The translations under genes were made by a program, and so were the position numbers. A stretch of DNA of 64,000 bases. Source: an uncultured Collinsella sp. Lineage in GTDB: Bacteria > Actinomycetota > Coriobacteriia > Coriobacteriales > Coriobacteriaceae. Positions 51,335 through 60,540 of this stretch are shown here, in pieces; the first letter of the stretch is position 1, and each line of letters starts with the position of its first letter. The notes below the pieces were generated by a model. The model made no database searches. It was not told where the DNA came from and saw only the letters and a list, made by a program, of their open reading frames with translations. Location of the stretch: positions 7,940-71,939 of the forward strand of contig CABUIE010000013.1 of NCBI GenBank assembly GCA_902491565.1. Reading direction: 5' to 3'.

Positions 51335-51658
51335 GGAACGCCTTTCCCTGCATTACGGCCGAAGCCCGGAGCCGCAACTAAAACTTCAAGTTGAACTTAA
51401 ACGTTATCCATTGTACTCCGTTGCAATAAAGCTGGAAAGGGTTGCATACCGTCAACGGTTGCCAGCGCACGCCTGCCAACCCGGACCGCTCACGCCACGC
51501 CGTCTGGCCCAGCGTCCCGACCAGCGTCGCACACGCCGCAGCCTCGTGTCGAAAATGAGCACGCCCGCAATCCGCCCCCATAACCCGCCATCTTTGGGTA
51601 CAAATAACCGCAGACAACTGACCGTGCCACGCCAACCACCCAGGAGCGGACACCATCC
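51335..51658. other. Divergent control region, phosphatase and antiporter
   Basis: About 320 bases. The left third is AT-rich, with the palindrome TTCAAGTTGAA at 51385 and the candidate phosphatase promoter. The right part is GC-rich with no gene. No ribosome site of note precedes the antiporter (GGAGCGGACACC). Confidence 0.4.
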
Positions 51659-53260
51659 ATGAACCAGATACTTCTCTTTATCGGCCTCGTCATTATTCTG
51701 TGCCTGACCATTAAACCCGTCGGCAAAAAGCTCCCCTTCCCCACCCTGCTCATCTTTATCGCACTCGGCATGCTACTGGGCGTCAACGGTCCGGCGCATA
51801 TCGACTTTAGCGACTATGCGCTCACCGAAACCGTCTGCAGCACGGCGCTGCTGTTCATCATGTTCTACGGCGGTTTTAACACCAACATCGACCGCGCCAA
51901 ACCTGTCGCCGTGCCCGCAGTGCTGCTGAGCACCCTCGGCGTCGTCATCACCGCTGGCATCACGGGCGCCTTTGCGCATTTCGCACTTGGCTTCGACTGG
52001 ATCGGCGGCCTGCTGCTGGGATCGGTCGTGGCATCCACCGACGCGGCGAGCGTCTTTAGCGTGCTGCGCGAGCACAGCCTGTCGCTGAGAGGTGGCACCG
52101 ACTCGCTGCTCGAAGTCGAATCGGGCTCCAACGATCCCGTCGCCTACATGCTCACCGCCGTGCTCGCCACACTCGCGGCCGGCGGCGACATTAACATCCC
52201 CGTGCTGCTGGCCAAGCAGATCATCCTGGGCGCGGGGCTAGGCCTTGTTATCGGCTGGGCATCGAGTCGCCTGATTGAGCGCGCACACGCAACAGCCGAG
52301 GGCGCGCAGACTATCTTTTTATTCGCCGTGGCCATCGTCGCCTACGCGCTGCCGAGTTACCTGGGCGGCAACGGCTTTTTGGCCGTGTACCTTGCCGGCA
52401 TCGTGCTGGGCGCGAGCGACATCACCGGCAAGGTCGAGCTGGCGCACTTCTTCGACACCCTCACCGAGATGGCCGAGATGACAATCTTCTTTTTGCTCGG
52501 CCTGCTCGTGACGCCCGCCCGCCTGCCGCAAATGCTGCTACCGGGCCTGGCACTCATGGCGTTTATGCTCTTCGTGAGCCGCCCCATCGCCGTCGGTCTG
52601 CTGCTGGCGCCCTTTAAGACAAACCCTCGCCAGGTGGCGCTCGTAAGCTGGGCGGGCCTGCGCGGAGCGGCATCGGTCGTCTTTAGTCTCTTTGCCGTGG
52701 TGGCCGGCGTTCCCGGCGGTCACGACCTATTTGACCTGGTGTTTGTAATTGCCGTGTCGAGCATTGTGGTGCAGGGATCGCTGCTGCCAGCAGTGGCGAA
52801 GAAGCTCGACATGATAGATGCGGCCGGCGACGTGCGCCGCACGTTTAACGATTACCGCGACGAGGACGGCATGTCGTTTGTCAAGCTCAAGGTGGGCGCG
52901 GGCCATCCGTTTGCCGGACGCTCGCTCGCCGATATTGGCAGCGCGACGGACATGCTTGTCGTCCTGGTGCTGCGCGACGGCGCTCATCCGGTGCTGCCCA
53001 ACGGCGATACCGTGATCGAGGAAGGCGACCTGTTGGTGATGGCTGCCCCGACATTTGAAGAGCGTGCCGAGGTTACACTGCGCGAGGTCACCGTAACGCC
53101 CCACGGCCGTCTGGCCGGTCAGCGCCTGCGCGACGTGCCGCAAGGCAAGCATCCCTTTATCGTCGTGATGCTCAAGCGCGACGGCCAAACCATCATCCCC
53201 GACGGCAACACCCTAATATATGCCGGCGACGAAGCCGTCATTGCCACGCTCGCGTCGTAG
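51659..53260 (+). CDS. Potassium/proton antiporter, CPA1 family with RCK_C domains
   Basis: A 533-residue protein. The first 380 residues form about 12 helices of a CPA1 cation/proton antiporter; ASTDAASVFSVLR and ESGSNDPVAYML carry the conserved transport aspartates. The C-terminal 140 residues contain two TrkA-C/RCK_C-like units (VKLKVGAGHPFAGRSLADI and TVTPHGRLAGQRLRDV), as in NhaP2/CvrA K+/H+ antiporters, likely sensing a ligand such as a nucleotide. A long hairpin follows the stop. Confidence 0.92.
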   Translation: MNQILLFIGLVIILCLTIKPVGKKLPFPTLLIFIALGMLLGVNGPAHIDFSDYALTETVCSTALLFIMFYGGFNTNIDRAKPVAVPAVLLSTLGVVITAGITGAFAHFALGFDWIGGLLLGSVVASTDAASVFSVLREHSLSLRGGTDSLLEVESGSNDPVAYMLTAVLATLAAGGDINIPVLLAKQIILGAGLGLVIGWASSRLIERAHATAEGAQTIFLFAVAIVAYALPSYLGGNGFLAVYLAGIVLGASDITGKVELAHFFDTLTEMAEMTIFFLLGLLVTPARLPQMLLPGLALMAFMLFVSRPIAVGLLLAPFKTNPRQVALVSWAGLRGAASVVFSLFAVVAGVPGGHDLFDLVFVIAVSSIVVQGSLLPAVAKKLDMIDAAGDVRRTFNDYRDEDGMSFVKLKVGAGHPFAGRSLADIGSATDMLVVLVLRDGAHPVLPNGDTVIEEGDLLVMAAPTFEERAEVTLREVTVTPHGRLAGQRLRDVPQGKHPFIVVMLKRDGQTIIPDGNTLIYAGDEAVIATLAS

Positions 53261-53272
53261 CCATCCCCACCC

Positions 53273-53345
53273 ATAAGTTGCGGTGAAATAGGAACTGAAT
53301 AGGCCTCTGAACAGCCATTTCAGTCCCTATTTCACCGCAAGTTAT
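53273..53345. terminator. Long hairpin after antiporter gene
   Basis: 53273-53300 and 53318-53345 are inverted copies with two mismatches, ends ATAAGTTGCGGTGAAATAGG and complement. Too long and lacking a T-run for a classic terminator; may be a repeat that folds as one. Confidence 0.6.
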
Positions 53346-53385
53346 TAAGGGGATGGGTTGAAAAACATTTGAATTGACACCAAAA

Positions 53386-53454
53386 TAAAAAAGCCGGGGA
53401 AAACGTCCCCGGCACTTGGAAGCCCTCTCTTTTGAGATGACCGACATCTTTATA
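53386..53454 (-). ncRNA. DUF3800-type small RNA unit, copy A
   Basis: On the minus strand: -10 TATAAA, then AGATGTCGGTCATCTC-AAAA-GAGAGGGC, TTCCAAG, and terminator GCCGGGG...CCCCGGC followed by T residues. Aligned with copies B and C over about 70 bases. No DUF3800 gene follows this copy. Predicted transcript about 60 bases. Confidence 0.7.
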
Positions 53455-53525
53455 TCACGAACGCTAGTTAGATGCCATTCATTGAGGGCTTTATCAGGCG
53501 CGCCATCCCATCCACATGGCGCAAA

Positions 53526-53617
53526 TTGAAAGCCGTCCGATCTCATGCTATAAAGAAGTCGGTACCCTCGAATAGAGGGACCTCCAAGAGCCGGGGGATG
53601 TCCCCAGGCATTTTTTA
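53526..53617 (+). ncRNA. DUF3800-type small RNA unit, copy B
   Basis: Promoter TTGAAA (53526-53531), 17-base spacer, TATAAA (53549-53554). The RNA has hairpin GGTACCCTC-GAATA-GAGGGACC, the shared CTCCAAGAGCC, and terminator CCGGGGGATGTCCCCAGG with T6. Strongly similar to copy C, 234 bases to the right. A 29-codon frame follows at 53617 but has no ribosome site. Confidence 0.75.
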
Positions 53618-53758
53618 TGCGAGTCAAGACTAAATACTTCTCGGGAAAACGCCGGCCCATTGCGTCAGCAATTTACGAGCCGCTCTACCCACCTCTGGAC
53701 GGCTAAGGACTTTTCGCAGGTAGTTTGACGAACATATGTTTGCTTATTATAATATTAC

Positions 53759-53851
53759 TTGAAAGCACCCCTTATCTCATGGTATAAAGAATACGGTTCC
53801 CTCCAAAAGAGGGGCCTCCAAGAGCCGGGGTCTTACCCCCGGCATTTTTTT
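53759..53851 (+). ncRNA. DUF3800-type small RNA unit, copy C
   Basis: Promoter TTGAAA (53759-53764), 18-base spacer, TATAAA (53783-53788). The RNA has GGTTCCCTC-CAAAA-GAGGGGCC, CTCCAAGAGCC and terminator GCCGGGGTCTTACCCCCGGC with T7. The terminator ends about eight bases before the ribosome site of the DUF3800 gene, so read-through would set its expression. Rfam describes several RNA motifs found upstream of DUF3800 genes; this fits that concept. Confidence 0.8.
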
Positions 53852-53870
53852 GCAAAAATGGAGGCCCATC

Positions 53871-54548
53871 ATGAGCGAACTCTCCGTCTTTGTTGACGAA
53901 TCTGGCGACCTCGGAGGCGTCTCCAACTACTACCTCGTCACCCTCGTTTTTCACGATCAAAACGATGCAATCGTTGAACGCATTGACCGCTACGAGCGCG
54001 CCCTGTCGCAGTCCTCGCTTCCCAATACGCCTTTTCATGCAGGACCCCTATTGAATGGAAACGGCGACTACAAAGATCTTCCCAAGGAGCAGCGAAGGCA
54101 CATATTGAGCGCATTTCGCGCGTTCATTCAGCATCTCCCCATACGCTACCTCTGCCTACAATACCGAATGAGCGAATTCACCGACAATCAAAACGGTCTT
54201 GCGGAAAGAATGAGGCGGGATCTCACGGTTGAGCTTTTCGACCATCTGGAATTCTTCCAACGATACGACACTGTTAAGATTTACTACGACAACGGTCAAC
54301 CGATCGTAACAGAGGTCATCCATTCTGCGCTCGAGTACGTTCTAGCAAAGGACGTCATCGTATACCGAGAAGCCACGCCGCGAGCCTACCGGCTATTCCA
54401 AGTTGCTGACTACATCTGCACGATCGAGCTAACGGCTATCAAGTTTGACAGTAATGAAGAAACCAAGACGGATCGGCTATTTTTTGGAACCCGAAGGACG
54501 TTCAAAAAGGGATTTCTCTTATATCTCAGGAAGAAACGGATGAACTGA
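53871..54548 (+). CDS. DUF3800 domain protein
   Basis: A 225-residue DUF3800 protein. The start SVFVDESGDLGG is the hallmark, with the acidic DESG; KIYYDNGQPIV and LFQVADYICTIEL (A-D-x-x-x) are the other conserved segments. The spread of acidic residues suggests an RNase H-like metal fold, which is a suggestion only. The basic C-terminus is RKKRMN. Start chosen at ATG 53871 after GGAGG; TTG 53850 lies in the RNA terminator. Function of the family is unknown; it is common on mobile and defence islands. Confidence 0.9.
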   Translation: MSELSVFVDESGDLGGVSNYYLVTLVFHDQNDAIVERIDRYERALSQSSLPNTPFHAGPLLNGNGDYKDLPKEQRRHILSAFRAFIQHLPIRYLCLQYRMSEFTDNQNGLAERMRRDLTVELFDHLEFFQRYDTVKIYYDNGQPIVTEVIHSALEYVLAKDVIVYREATPRAYRLFQVADYICTIELTAIKFDSNEETKTDRLFFGTRRTFKKGFLLYLRKKRMN

Positions 54549-54555
54549 CCCGGGA

Positions 54556-54768
54556 TCACCAGTCGTAAGACGCTCCGTAGTCATCGTCGACGGCAAAGTC
54601 GAGGAGGTCGAGGCCTTCGCGTTCGGCTCGGGCTAGGAGCTCTTGGGGCGACTCGTCCTCGATATCCACTACGTCGAGCATGGCGGCCGGAAAGCCCACG
54701 CCCGCCGCGCTCCCAGCGCGATCGAGCAGGCTCTCGCGCAGCTGATCTACATCAACGTCAATCTTCAT
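54556..54768 (-). CDS. Small acidic hypothetical protein
   Basis: A 70-residue protein with many Asp/Glu and few basic residues, ending in LDFAVDDDYGASYDW. It begins MKIDVDVDQLRESLL. No membrane segment. The ribosome site GGAGG lies seven bases before ATG 54768. It is the last gene of the leftward defence operon, 27 bases after the pglZ stop, and converges on DUF3800 with a gap of only seven bases. I do not recognise it; a DNA-mimic-like or regulatory role is only a thought prompted by its charge. Confidence 0.65.
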   Translation of the reverse strand: MKIDVDVDQLRESLLDRAGSAAGVGFPAAMLDVVDIEDESPQELLARAEREGLDLLDFAVDDDYGASYDW

Positions 54769-54795
54769 GGTGAAACCTCCCCATTCAGCCCCCAC

Positions 54796-57415
54796 TTACC
54801 ATTCACGACCCAGATAAACATGGAAGTGCAGCGTCTGAAGAACACGCTCTTCGCCGCTATCCGCGTTTTTCAGGCAAAGTGCATACTCCGCGCGTTCATC
54901 AAGTTCAACGGTTGGACGCACCGTCAGCATTACCTTAAAGCGGCGCGCCCTCGCATCGACTTCAGTCAAATCGGCTACGATTCTTGCAATGTCGGTTACA
55001 GGGTTTCCGCTGCGATCGGCAACAAACACTTCATAGTTCGCAGGAAGGATCTTGCCGACCACCGCCTCATCTTGCAGAAACTCCAGGAAGAAGGATGCAT
55101 TCGAGATGGATTCAAGTTGCGTAACGAGGGACAAGCCAACGGGGCTCGATGCGACAAAGCCACGCGTTCCGGCGCGCTTATTGCTAAAGGTCAAAACCGG
55201 CACACACATCTCCTGCAATGATATGCCGCCATGGACAAAGTTCTCGCCTCCGCCGGGACGTCGCAAACGCACGCATTCACGTGGCGAAAAGCCCACGAGG
55301 CTACCAGCAGAAGCGGGTAGAGTAACCTTAAGCAGCGTATCGGACTCAGAATCGCTCGAGGCAACAGCCCAGCGGCGTCCAGCCTCAATGACGTCGCCCG
55401 CCACGTCCGCAACACTCGTATGATCATATTCAACAAGCGGCTCTGCGGTGTACAGAAACCCATGATCTGCCGTAATGACGATTCGAGACGACATAAACTC
55501 ACGCACGATGAGTTTGACCAGCACCGATAACTCGTCAATTGTTTCATCGCAGGCATGAAACGCCTTGCGCTCGGTTGCGGCCTTGTCACCAATGGCATCA
55601 ATGAGATCGTGATAGATATAGACAACGCTCGCGTCTCCTACGACCTTCTTACGTTCGGCACGGTCCATCTCGCCGACAAAACGGTCATAGCGAACCGCAA
55701 CAGCACCCTCATAATGCTCGCCAATCACCTTTTGGCGAGATTCGATAGTATCGACGCGCCCCCCATCAACAAGCACGCCAAAGCCCGATCCTGCCTCTCC
55801 GCATGCCTCGTAACGCATCGTTCCATGAGGCAACAAGGCAGCCATACCGCATCTGGTTATCGAAGGAAACACGCCTTGCACGGCACCAAGCTCGCACTGA
55901 CCCTTTGTCTCGCGCTCAAGACGCTCGGCGAGTTCTGCAGCAACCTCATAGCGCAAAGCATCAGATACGATGACCCAAATACGCTTTCCGCGGCGATTCG
56001 CAGGCTCAACGTAGCTCAGATCAAAATCAACCTGACGCGGAATACCTTTCACATATCCCTGCAAGCCCAATGCATCGCCCGACGCGCTTGCCCAACGGCG
56101 AGAGAGCTCCTTAAGAAACCAACCTTTATATAAAGCTTCCATCGACTCAAAGCAGGCGCGGAAGTCTTCATCGAGCTCGTACTCCCCCGCTCTAAAGGCA
56201 CCGGCGAACTCTGTCACCAGCTCACGGTACCAAGCGTCCATGCGATAGAAATCGCTGGCATAAGAACCCCAAAGGGCCAAAGCCCCCATGCCCGCAAAAC
56301 CTTCTACATGGTCGCGATAAAAACGCTGCATATGAGCTGCAGCCGAAACGCCGCGATAATAGCAGGCAAGTTCCTCATACCAAAGCGATCCACGACGAGA
56401 GGCGACGACCGACAAAACCTCATCAGCAGCATCCACAGACAGACGCACTCGCTCAAACAGAATGCGCAGAATGGTGGCATCGATGCAGGGAAAGACGTCG
56501 GCTCCTGCAATACAGTCAAGACCAACGCCAGCGAGTATCTTTCCAAGCTCAAGCTCACGCTCAACCGCCGTTGTCATACTCAACAGCAATAGACGATTAC
56601 CGCCACGAACCCAATAATCAACGCAAGCGCGGCAGAACGCAGCATGAACAGCCTGGGAAGAGAAACGTCCCGACAGCGCGTCCAGACATCCACCCGTCAT
56701 CGACCGCGAGCAGGCGGTGAGCAACACGTGGACCAGCAACTCGGGAACACGAGATAGCTCGAGCGCGTTCCCCTCAAAACCACACCAATGACGAATGAGC
56801 TCGCAGAAATAGCCATTCATCTCATATTCAGCAAGTAGGACAACCACCTGATCAGCATTGCCCTCATGCAGGAGCGCCAAATAGCCTGATACGATTGCCG
56901 CGGGATCGAGTTCGCTGACACCCAAGCAGACAGCCAAAATGCCAAGCTCAAGCTCATCGACGGTCGCAACAGCGACTTCCCTCGATGAATGCAGCAACTT
57001 ATTGAGCTTTATAACGTTGCGGCGCTTGGCAAAAAAGGCTTTATGGGACTCAAGCGCCGCGCATCTCATACGAATCAACCGCGCCGATCTCGCGTAGCTG
57101 CACAGAAATATAGTCGGCGGCAAACGGGACGCAACGCGCTTCAACATCCGCCAGCCAATCGCCAGACGGCTCCCCTGCGCAGCGACGATATATGAGCACC
57201 TTACGTCCGCCCAAGTCACCATTGAGCTTACGCTTGATAGCAAACCGACCACCCTCGCGATCAACGAGAACGCTGACGCCCGGCAGCTCCAAATCTGCAA
57301 GCACATCCTCAAATTCACCGGACGGATCATGCCATACAACAATGGCGCCCCCGCAATCGGCGTCCTGACCTGCAAACAAATGCAGCAGCTCGGATGTAAT
57401 ATCTGCAAGCTTCAT
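54796..57415 (-). pseudogene. pglZ: PglZ, alkaline-phosphatase-superfamily BREX protein, one frameshift
   Basis: An approximately 870-residue PglZ in two frames. The N-terminal domain is in the frame 57415-57050 (GAIVVWHDPSGEFEDVL, LIYRRCAGEPSGDWLADVEA). At about 57050-57062 one extra base shifts reading; the rest continues from ALESHKAFFAKRR to 54796. The core shows WVIVSDALRYEV (metal aspartate), SITRCGMAALLPHG, YIYHDLIDAIGD and ITADHGFLYT, the PglZ set. In BREX, PglZ is essential for phage exclusion; phosphatase activity is suspected. The frame is otherwise free of stops, so the mutation is recent, an error or a recoding site. It starts 16 bases after the helicase stop. Confidence 0.85.
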
Positions 57416-57430
57416 GGCAAACTCTCAAAA

Positions 57431-59309
57431 CTAGTCATCAAACAAACCGGCGAAAATAGCATCCAAATCCTCTTGAGAGGTGGGCTGCGTCTCGAGTATT
57501 TCGGAATCAATACACCTGAGCATGGTGTTCTCTTTTTCGCGCAGGCGAGTATATATTTCCTCGTCAAGCGACCATGGATCGGGTTTTCCAAGGTCGTAAT
57601 CTTCCGAAAGGTAGTAGTACCTTGTCTGCTGATCTTGCGGCAGGCCCAAACGGTGGATTCGATCGCGGGACTGCAGCAAATGGACCAGATTAAAGCTGTA
57701 CTCGTAGTACACGGCATCGTGACAAATCGAATGCAGCGAGACAGACTCGGCAAGCGTATGAGGATTGGTAATGAGTACGGGAAACTTGCCAGCCCTAAAG
57801 TCATCCAGGTCTGCCGAACGACAGACAAGGTCATCCTGACCGTTAATCGTACGCGCCTCAATCCCCATATCAGCCAGACCGCGCTGAAGATCGGACATGC
57901 TCTTGATGAAAATGCACCAAACGATAACCGAGCGCCCCTGTGCTACCAAGTCGCCAATCAGAGAGCAGCAACGAGCACGTTTGCTCGATGCGCCGGCAGA
58001 TCGAATCATGCCCACAATCTTATCGGAGTAGTCGACGGCATCGACCTCGCCGGTCTCCTCGTCTTCTTCGATAATCCAACGATAGTCTTCGGGATTAAGC
58101 GTTTCGAGTAGGTCGATCGGATCGTTTTCCATCTGCAGAACACGCAGCATCAAGGTCAGCTTGTTGCGACGGTAACGGTTTTTAATAACGCCGAGCAGTA
58201 GATTCGTACGCTCGTCAGACGACACCTTGATAAGCTCGTCGGGCTCAGCCCTCGGGACGCCTAGGTCATCCTTGGTCGTACGGCAATAAAAATGGCTGCA
58301 ACTTGTTGTTCACGAGCTCAATGTCCGAGTCCTCGGCGTTTTTGAGCTCGCTTTTCTCAAAGCCAAAAAAGTTGTCATACTCCCGCGGATACAAAATGTG
58401 CAACATATTGTAAATATCGATATATCCGTTAGGAATTGGCGTGCCCGTCAGGGCAAACGTATAGGGAGCACTCTTAGAAACAACGAGAGCCGCGTTAGCT
58501 TGCTTTCCGCCAACGCGCTTAACGCGATGGATTTCGTCGAACACCAAAAGCGTACGCTCTCCAGCGACCTTACTGAGTTCCTCGGCAACGCCAATAGCCG
58601 CCTCGTAATTCACAAGCAGCAAATTGCAACCGCCCACACGAGCGCGAATATACCTCCGGCGGTCAGACTTACCAAGCTTTCGGTAAGCATCGTCTTGCGT
58701 TGTAAACAAGTTGAGTGGCCACTTATCGCCAAAGCAGAGCCTCCACTCCGTCGCCCAGGAATCAAATGCGTTTTTTGGGCACACGACCATAATGCGATCG
58801 ACCATGCCGCGCTGTGCCAAAAAGGCAAACGCACCAAGAACGGTCGCCGTTTTACCCGACCCCGGCACCGAGAAGTTGCCCGCACGTCCCATCGTTGCCA
58901 AGAAAAACGCGTCGCGCATCTGGCGATCCTTTAGCGGACGCGCCATGGCGGCATCGACGACCTCCGAGAACTCTGCGAGATGGGCATCGTGTTTGTGGTC
59001 GCCGCGCTTGATCTCGTTTCCCAAACGCGAACGTTGCTCGGCAAGTTCGCGAATCTGCGTAAAGCCATCCTGAAGATCGTCATCGACCGATAGCGCCACA
59101 CCAAGACGGCTGGCAACCTTCGATAGCTTGCCAACAATCTTTTCGAACTCTGTATAGTTGCCGATCTCTTCGAGCAAAATATGACCCTTAACGACACATC
59201 TGACGTATGCCCTACAGGTCATCTTAAAGCGAGCATTGCGACGCAGAGAGTCGGCATCGAGAGGCTCGGGATCAAGATAGATTTGTCCGCCTCGCTGATA
59301 TAAACGCAT
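57431..59309 (-). pseudogene. SNF2-family helicase, one frameshift (BrxHII-like)
   Basis: A helicase of about 620 residues in two frames. The first part (59309-58266) holds Walker A SVPGSGKTATVLG, motif II VFDEIHR and motif III LTGTPIPN. It ends prematurely in LLPYDQG. Skipping one base of the five-A run at 58288-58292 (plus-strand view) restores PFYCRTTKDDLGVP, the normal SNF2 sequence at this point. The second part, to 57431, has VIVWCIFIKS, VLITNPHTLAES and SRDRIHRLGLPQ (motif VI). SNF2-type BrxHII occurs in some BREX subtypes. It starts four bases after the ParB-like stop. Confidence 0.85.
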
Positions 59310-59312
59310 TGC

Positions 59313-60536
59313 CTAGCCTTCTAGATTTTTTTGGACGGCATCGAGAACTTCCTGGGCTTTCTCAAGAAGAGACTGCAGCCCATCCTGCATATTGGCGAGT
59401 TGTTCGGGCTCCAGTTTGTGCAGTATTTCCACGTCAACTTCGCCAACATTCGAGAGTGCGTTGCGGACGGCACGCACTTGTCCGTTTTTGATGTTACGAT
59501 TGCCGGCCTTCGTGCGGGCAACGGTTCTAGACGCCTTCATCCCCTCTTTCAAACGCGTGTCAGAGCCAAACGTATCGCGAAGATATTCCGTAGTGACAAC
59601 CACGTCGTCAGGCTTTTCCTCAAGCCTTTCCAAAACCTCAACGGTATAATCCAGCTGCTCTTCGCGCAGCTTGTCGTCAGCAATCAAATTATCGATAAAC
59701 TCGCGCACCTCACGCGTGCGGTCACCGAGCGTCTGACACAACAAATTTGCAAACACGGCATTTTTAATCTCTTCTCGATCGTCCTTGTTCTTGACCTTAC
59801 CAAGCCTGGTCGTAAGCGACTCGATAGGGCCTTGCAACTTAAGGTCCTGGGCAATATGAAATGCGCCGGGAGCCTCGCAGAACTCAAGAAAATCTTTCAA
59901 CATATCGATTTGAGCGAGACTGTTCTTCATTTCGCTCTGCTTCATATTGGCATGCTTGGCATATTCTTCTGCCGTCATACGCCCTTCATTGACCCACCTA
60001 TCAATATCGACCAGACGAGAGATGGCATCATATTCCTGTTTGCTGTCCTCGCCCAGCTGAATCTCGAGCTCAAGGCCCTTAATAGCATTTTCGTCATAGG
60101 TATCGGGAAACACACAGCAGCGCAGCATGCGAAGGGTGTTCTCGGCAGCAGACAACTTACGCAAGCAGGTAAAACGACGGTTGCCGTCAATGACAACGCC
60201 GTTGGTCAAAATGATCGCAGATTGTTGTTGGCCCTTGTTTTTAATATCCAACATAGTCGTCTTAAGATGCTTGGGGTTATCCGCCTCAACCATACCCGCA
60301 ATGAGGTTATCGAGCTCCGTTTGATCCTGAGGCAGGCCCTCGGGATGCTCTGCCTGATAGCGCGAAATGAAGGTAGCGATTCGTCCATTCTGCACATTGA
60401 AATGTAACTTATCGACGCGTACCTCGTAAATTGGACAATCCTGGTTCTGACCGTTAATAAACTTGCGCTCGCTATTGTCGGTTTTGCGAACCCAGCCCTC
60501 AGCAATACCCGTGTTGATGAACTTTTCCATTTCCAT
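59313..60536 (-). CDS. ParB/Srx-fold N-terminal domain protein
   Basis: A 407-residue protein. PIYEVRVDKLHFNVQNGR near the start and QSAIILTNGVVIDGNRRFTCLR around residue 110 (split here into adjoining blocks) match the ParB/sulfiredoxin fold, with D-G-N-R-R as the catalytic or nucleotide-binding motif. The rest is helical, with a charged C-terminal third (EYLRDTFGSDTRLKEGM). Related folds are used as nucleases, CTPases and in DndB-like defence proteins. Start ATG 60536 is four bases after the regulator's stop, with GTGGAG upstream, so translation is coupled. Role in this operon unknown. Confidence 0.75.
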   Translation of the reverse strand: MEMEKFINTGIAEGWVRKTDNSERKFINGQNQDCPIYEVRVDKLHFNVQNGRIATFISRYQAEHPEGLPQDQTELDNLIAGMVEADNPKHLKTTMLDIKNKGQQQSAIILTNGVVIDGNRRFTCLRKLSAAENTLRMLRCCVFPDTYDENAIKGLELEIQLGEDSKQEYDAISRLVDIDRWVNEGRMTAEEYAKHANMKQSEMKNSLAQIDMLKDFLEFCEAPGAFHIAQDLKLQGPIESLTTRLGKVKNKDDREEIKNAVFANLLCQTLGDRTREVREFIDNLIADDKLREEQLDYTVEVLERLEEKPDDVVVTTEYLRDTFGSDTRLKEGMKASRTVARTKAGNRNIKNGQVRAVRNALSNVGEVDVEILHKLEPEQLANMQDGLQSLLEKAQEVLDAVQKNLEG

Positions 60537-60540
60537 TGTC

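Noticed and set aside
53238..53660. 140-codon minus-strand frame after the antiporter
   Set aside because: Runs across the long hairpin and RNA units A and B, with no ribosome site or recognisable protein.
53386..53851. RNA units as a CRISPR-like or tandem antitoxin array
   Set aside because: Spacing is irregular, one unit is inverted and each has its own terminator, so this is not a processed tandem array.
53772..54038. 88-codon minus-strand frame
   Set aside because: Antisense to RNA unit C and the DUF3800 start.
57063..57408. Reading the long pglZ frame from 57408 as its N-terminus
   Set aside because: Those 115 residues look like a shadow; the overlapping frame from 57415 gives the conserved PglZ N-terminal domain, so a frameshift is the better reading.
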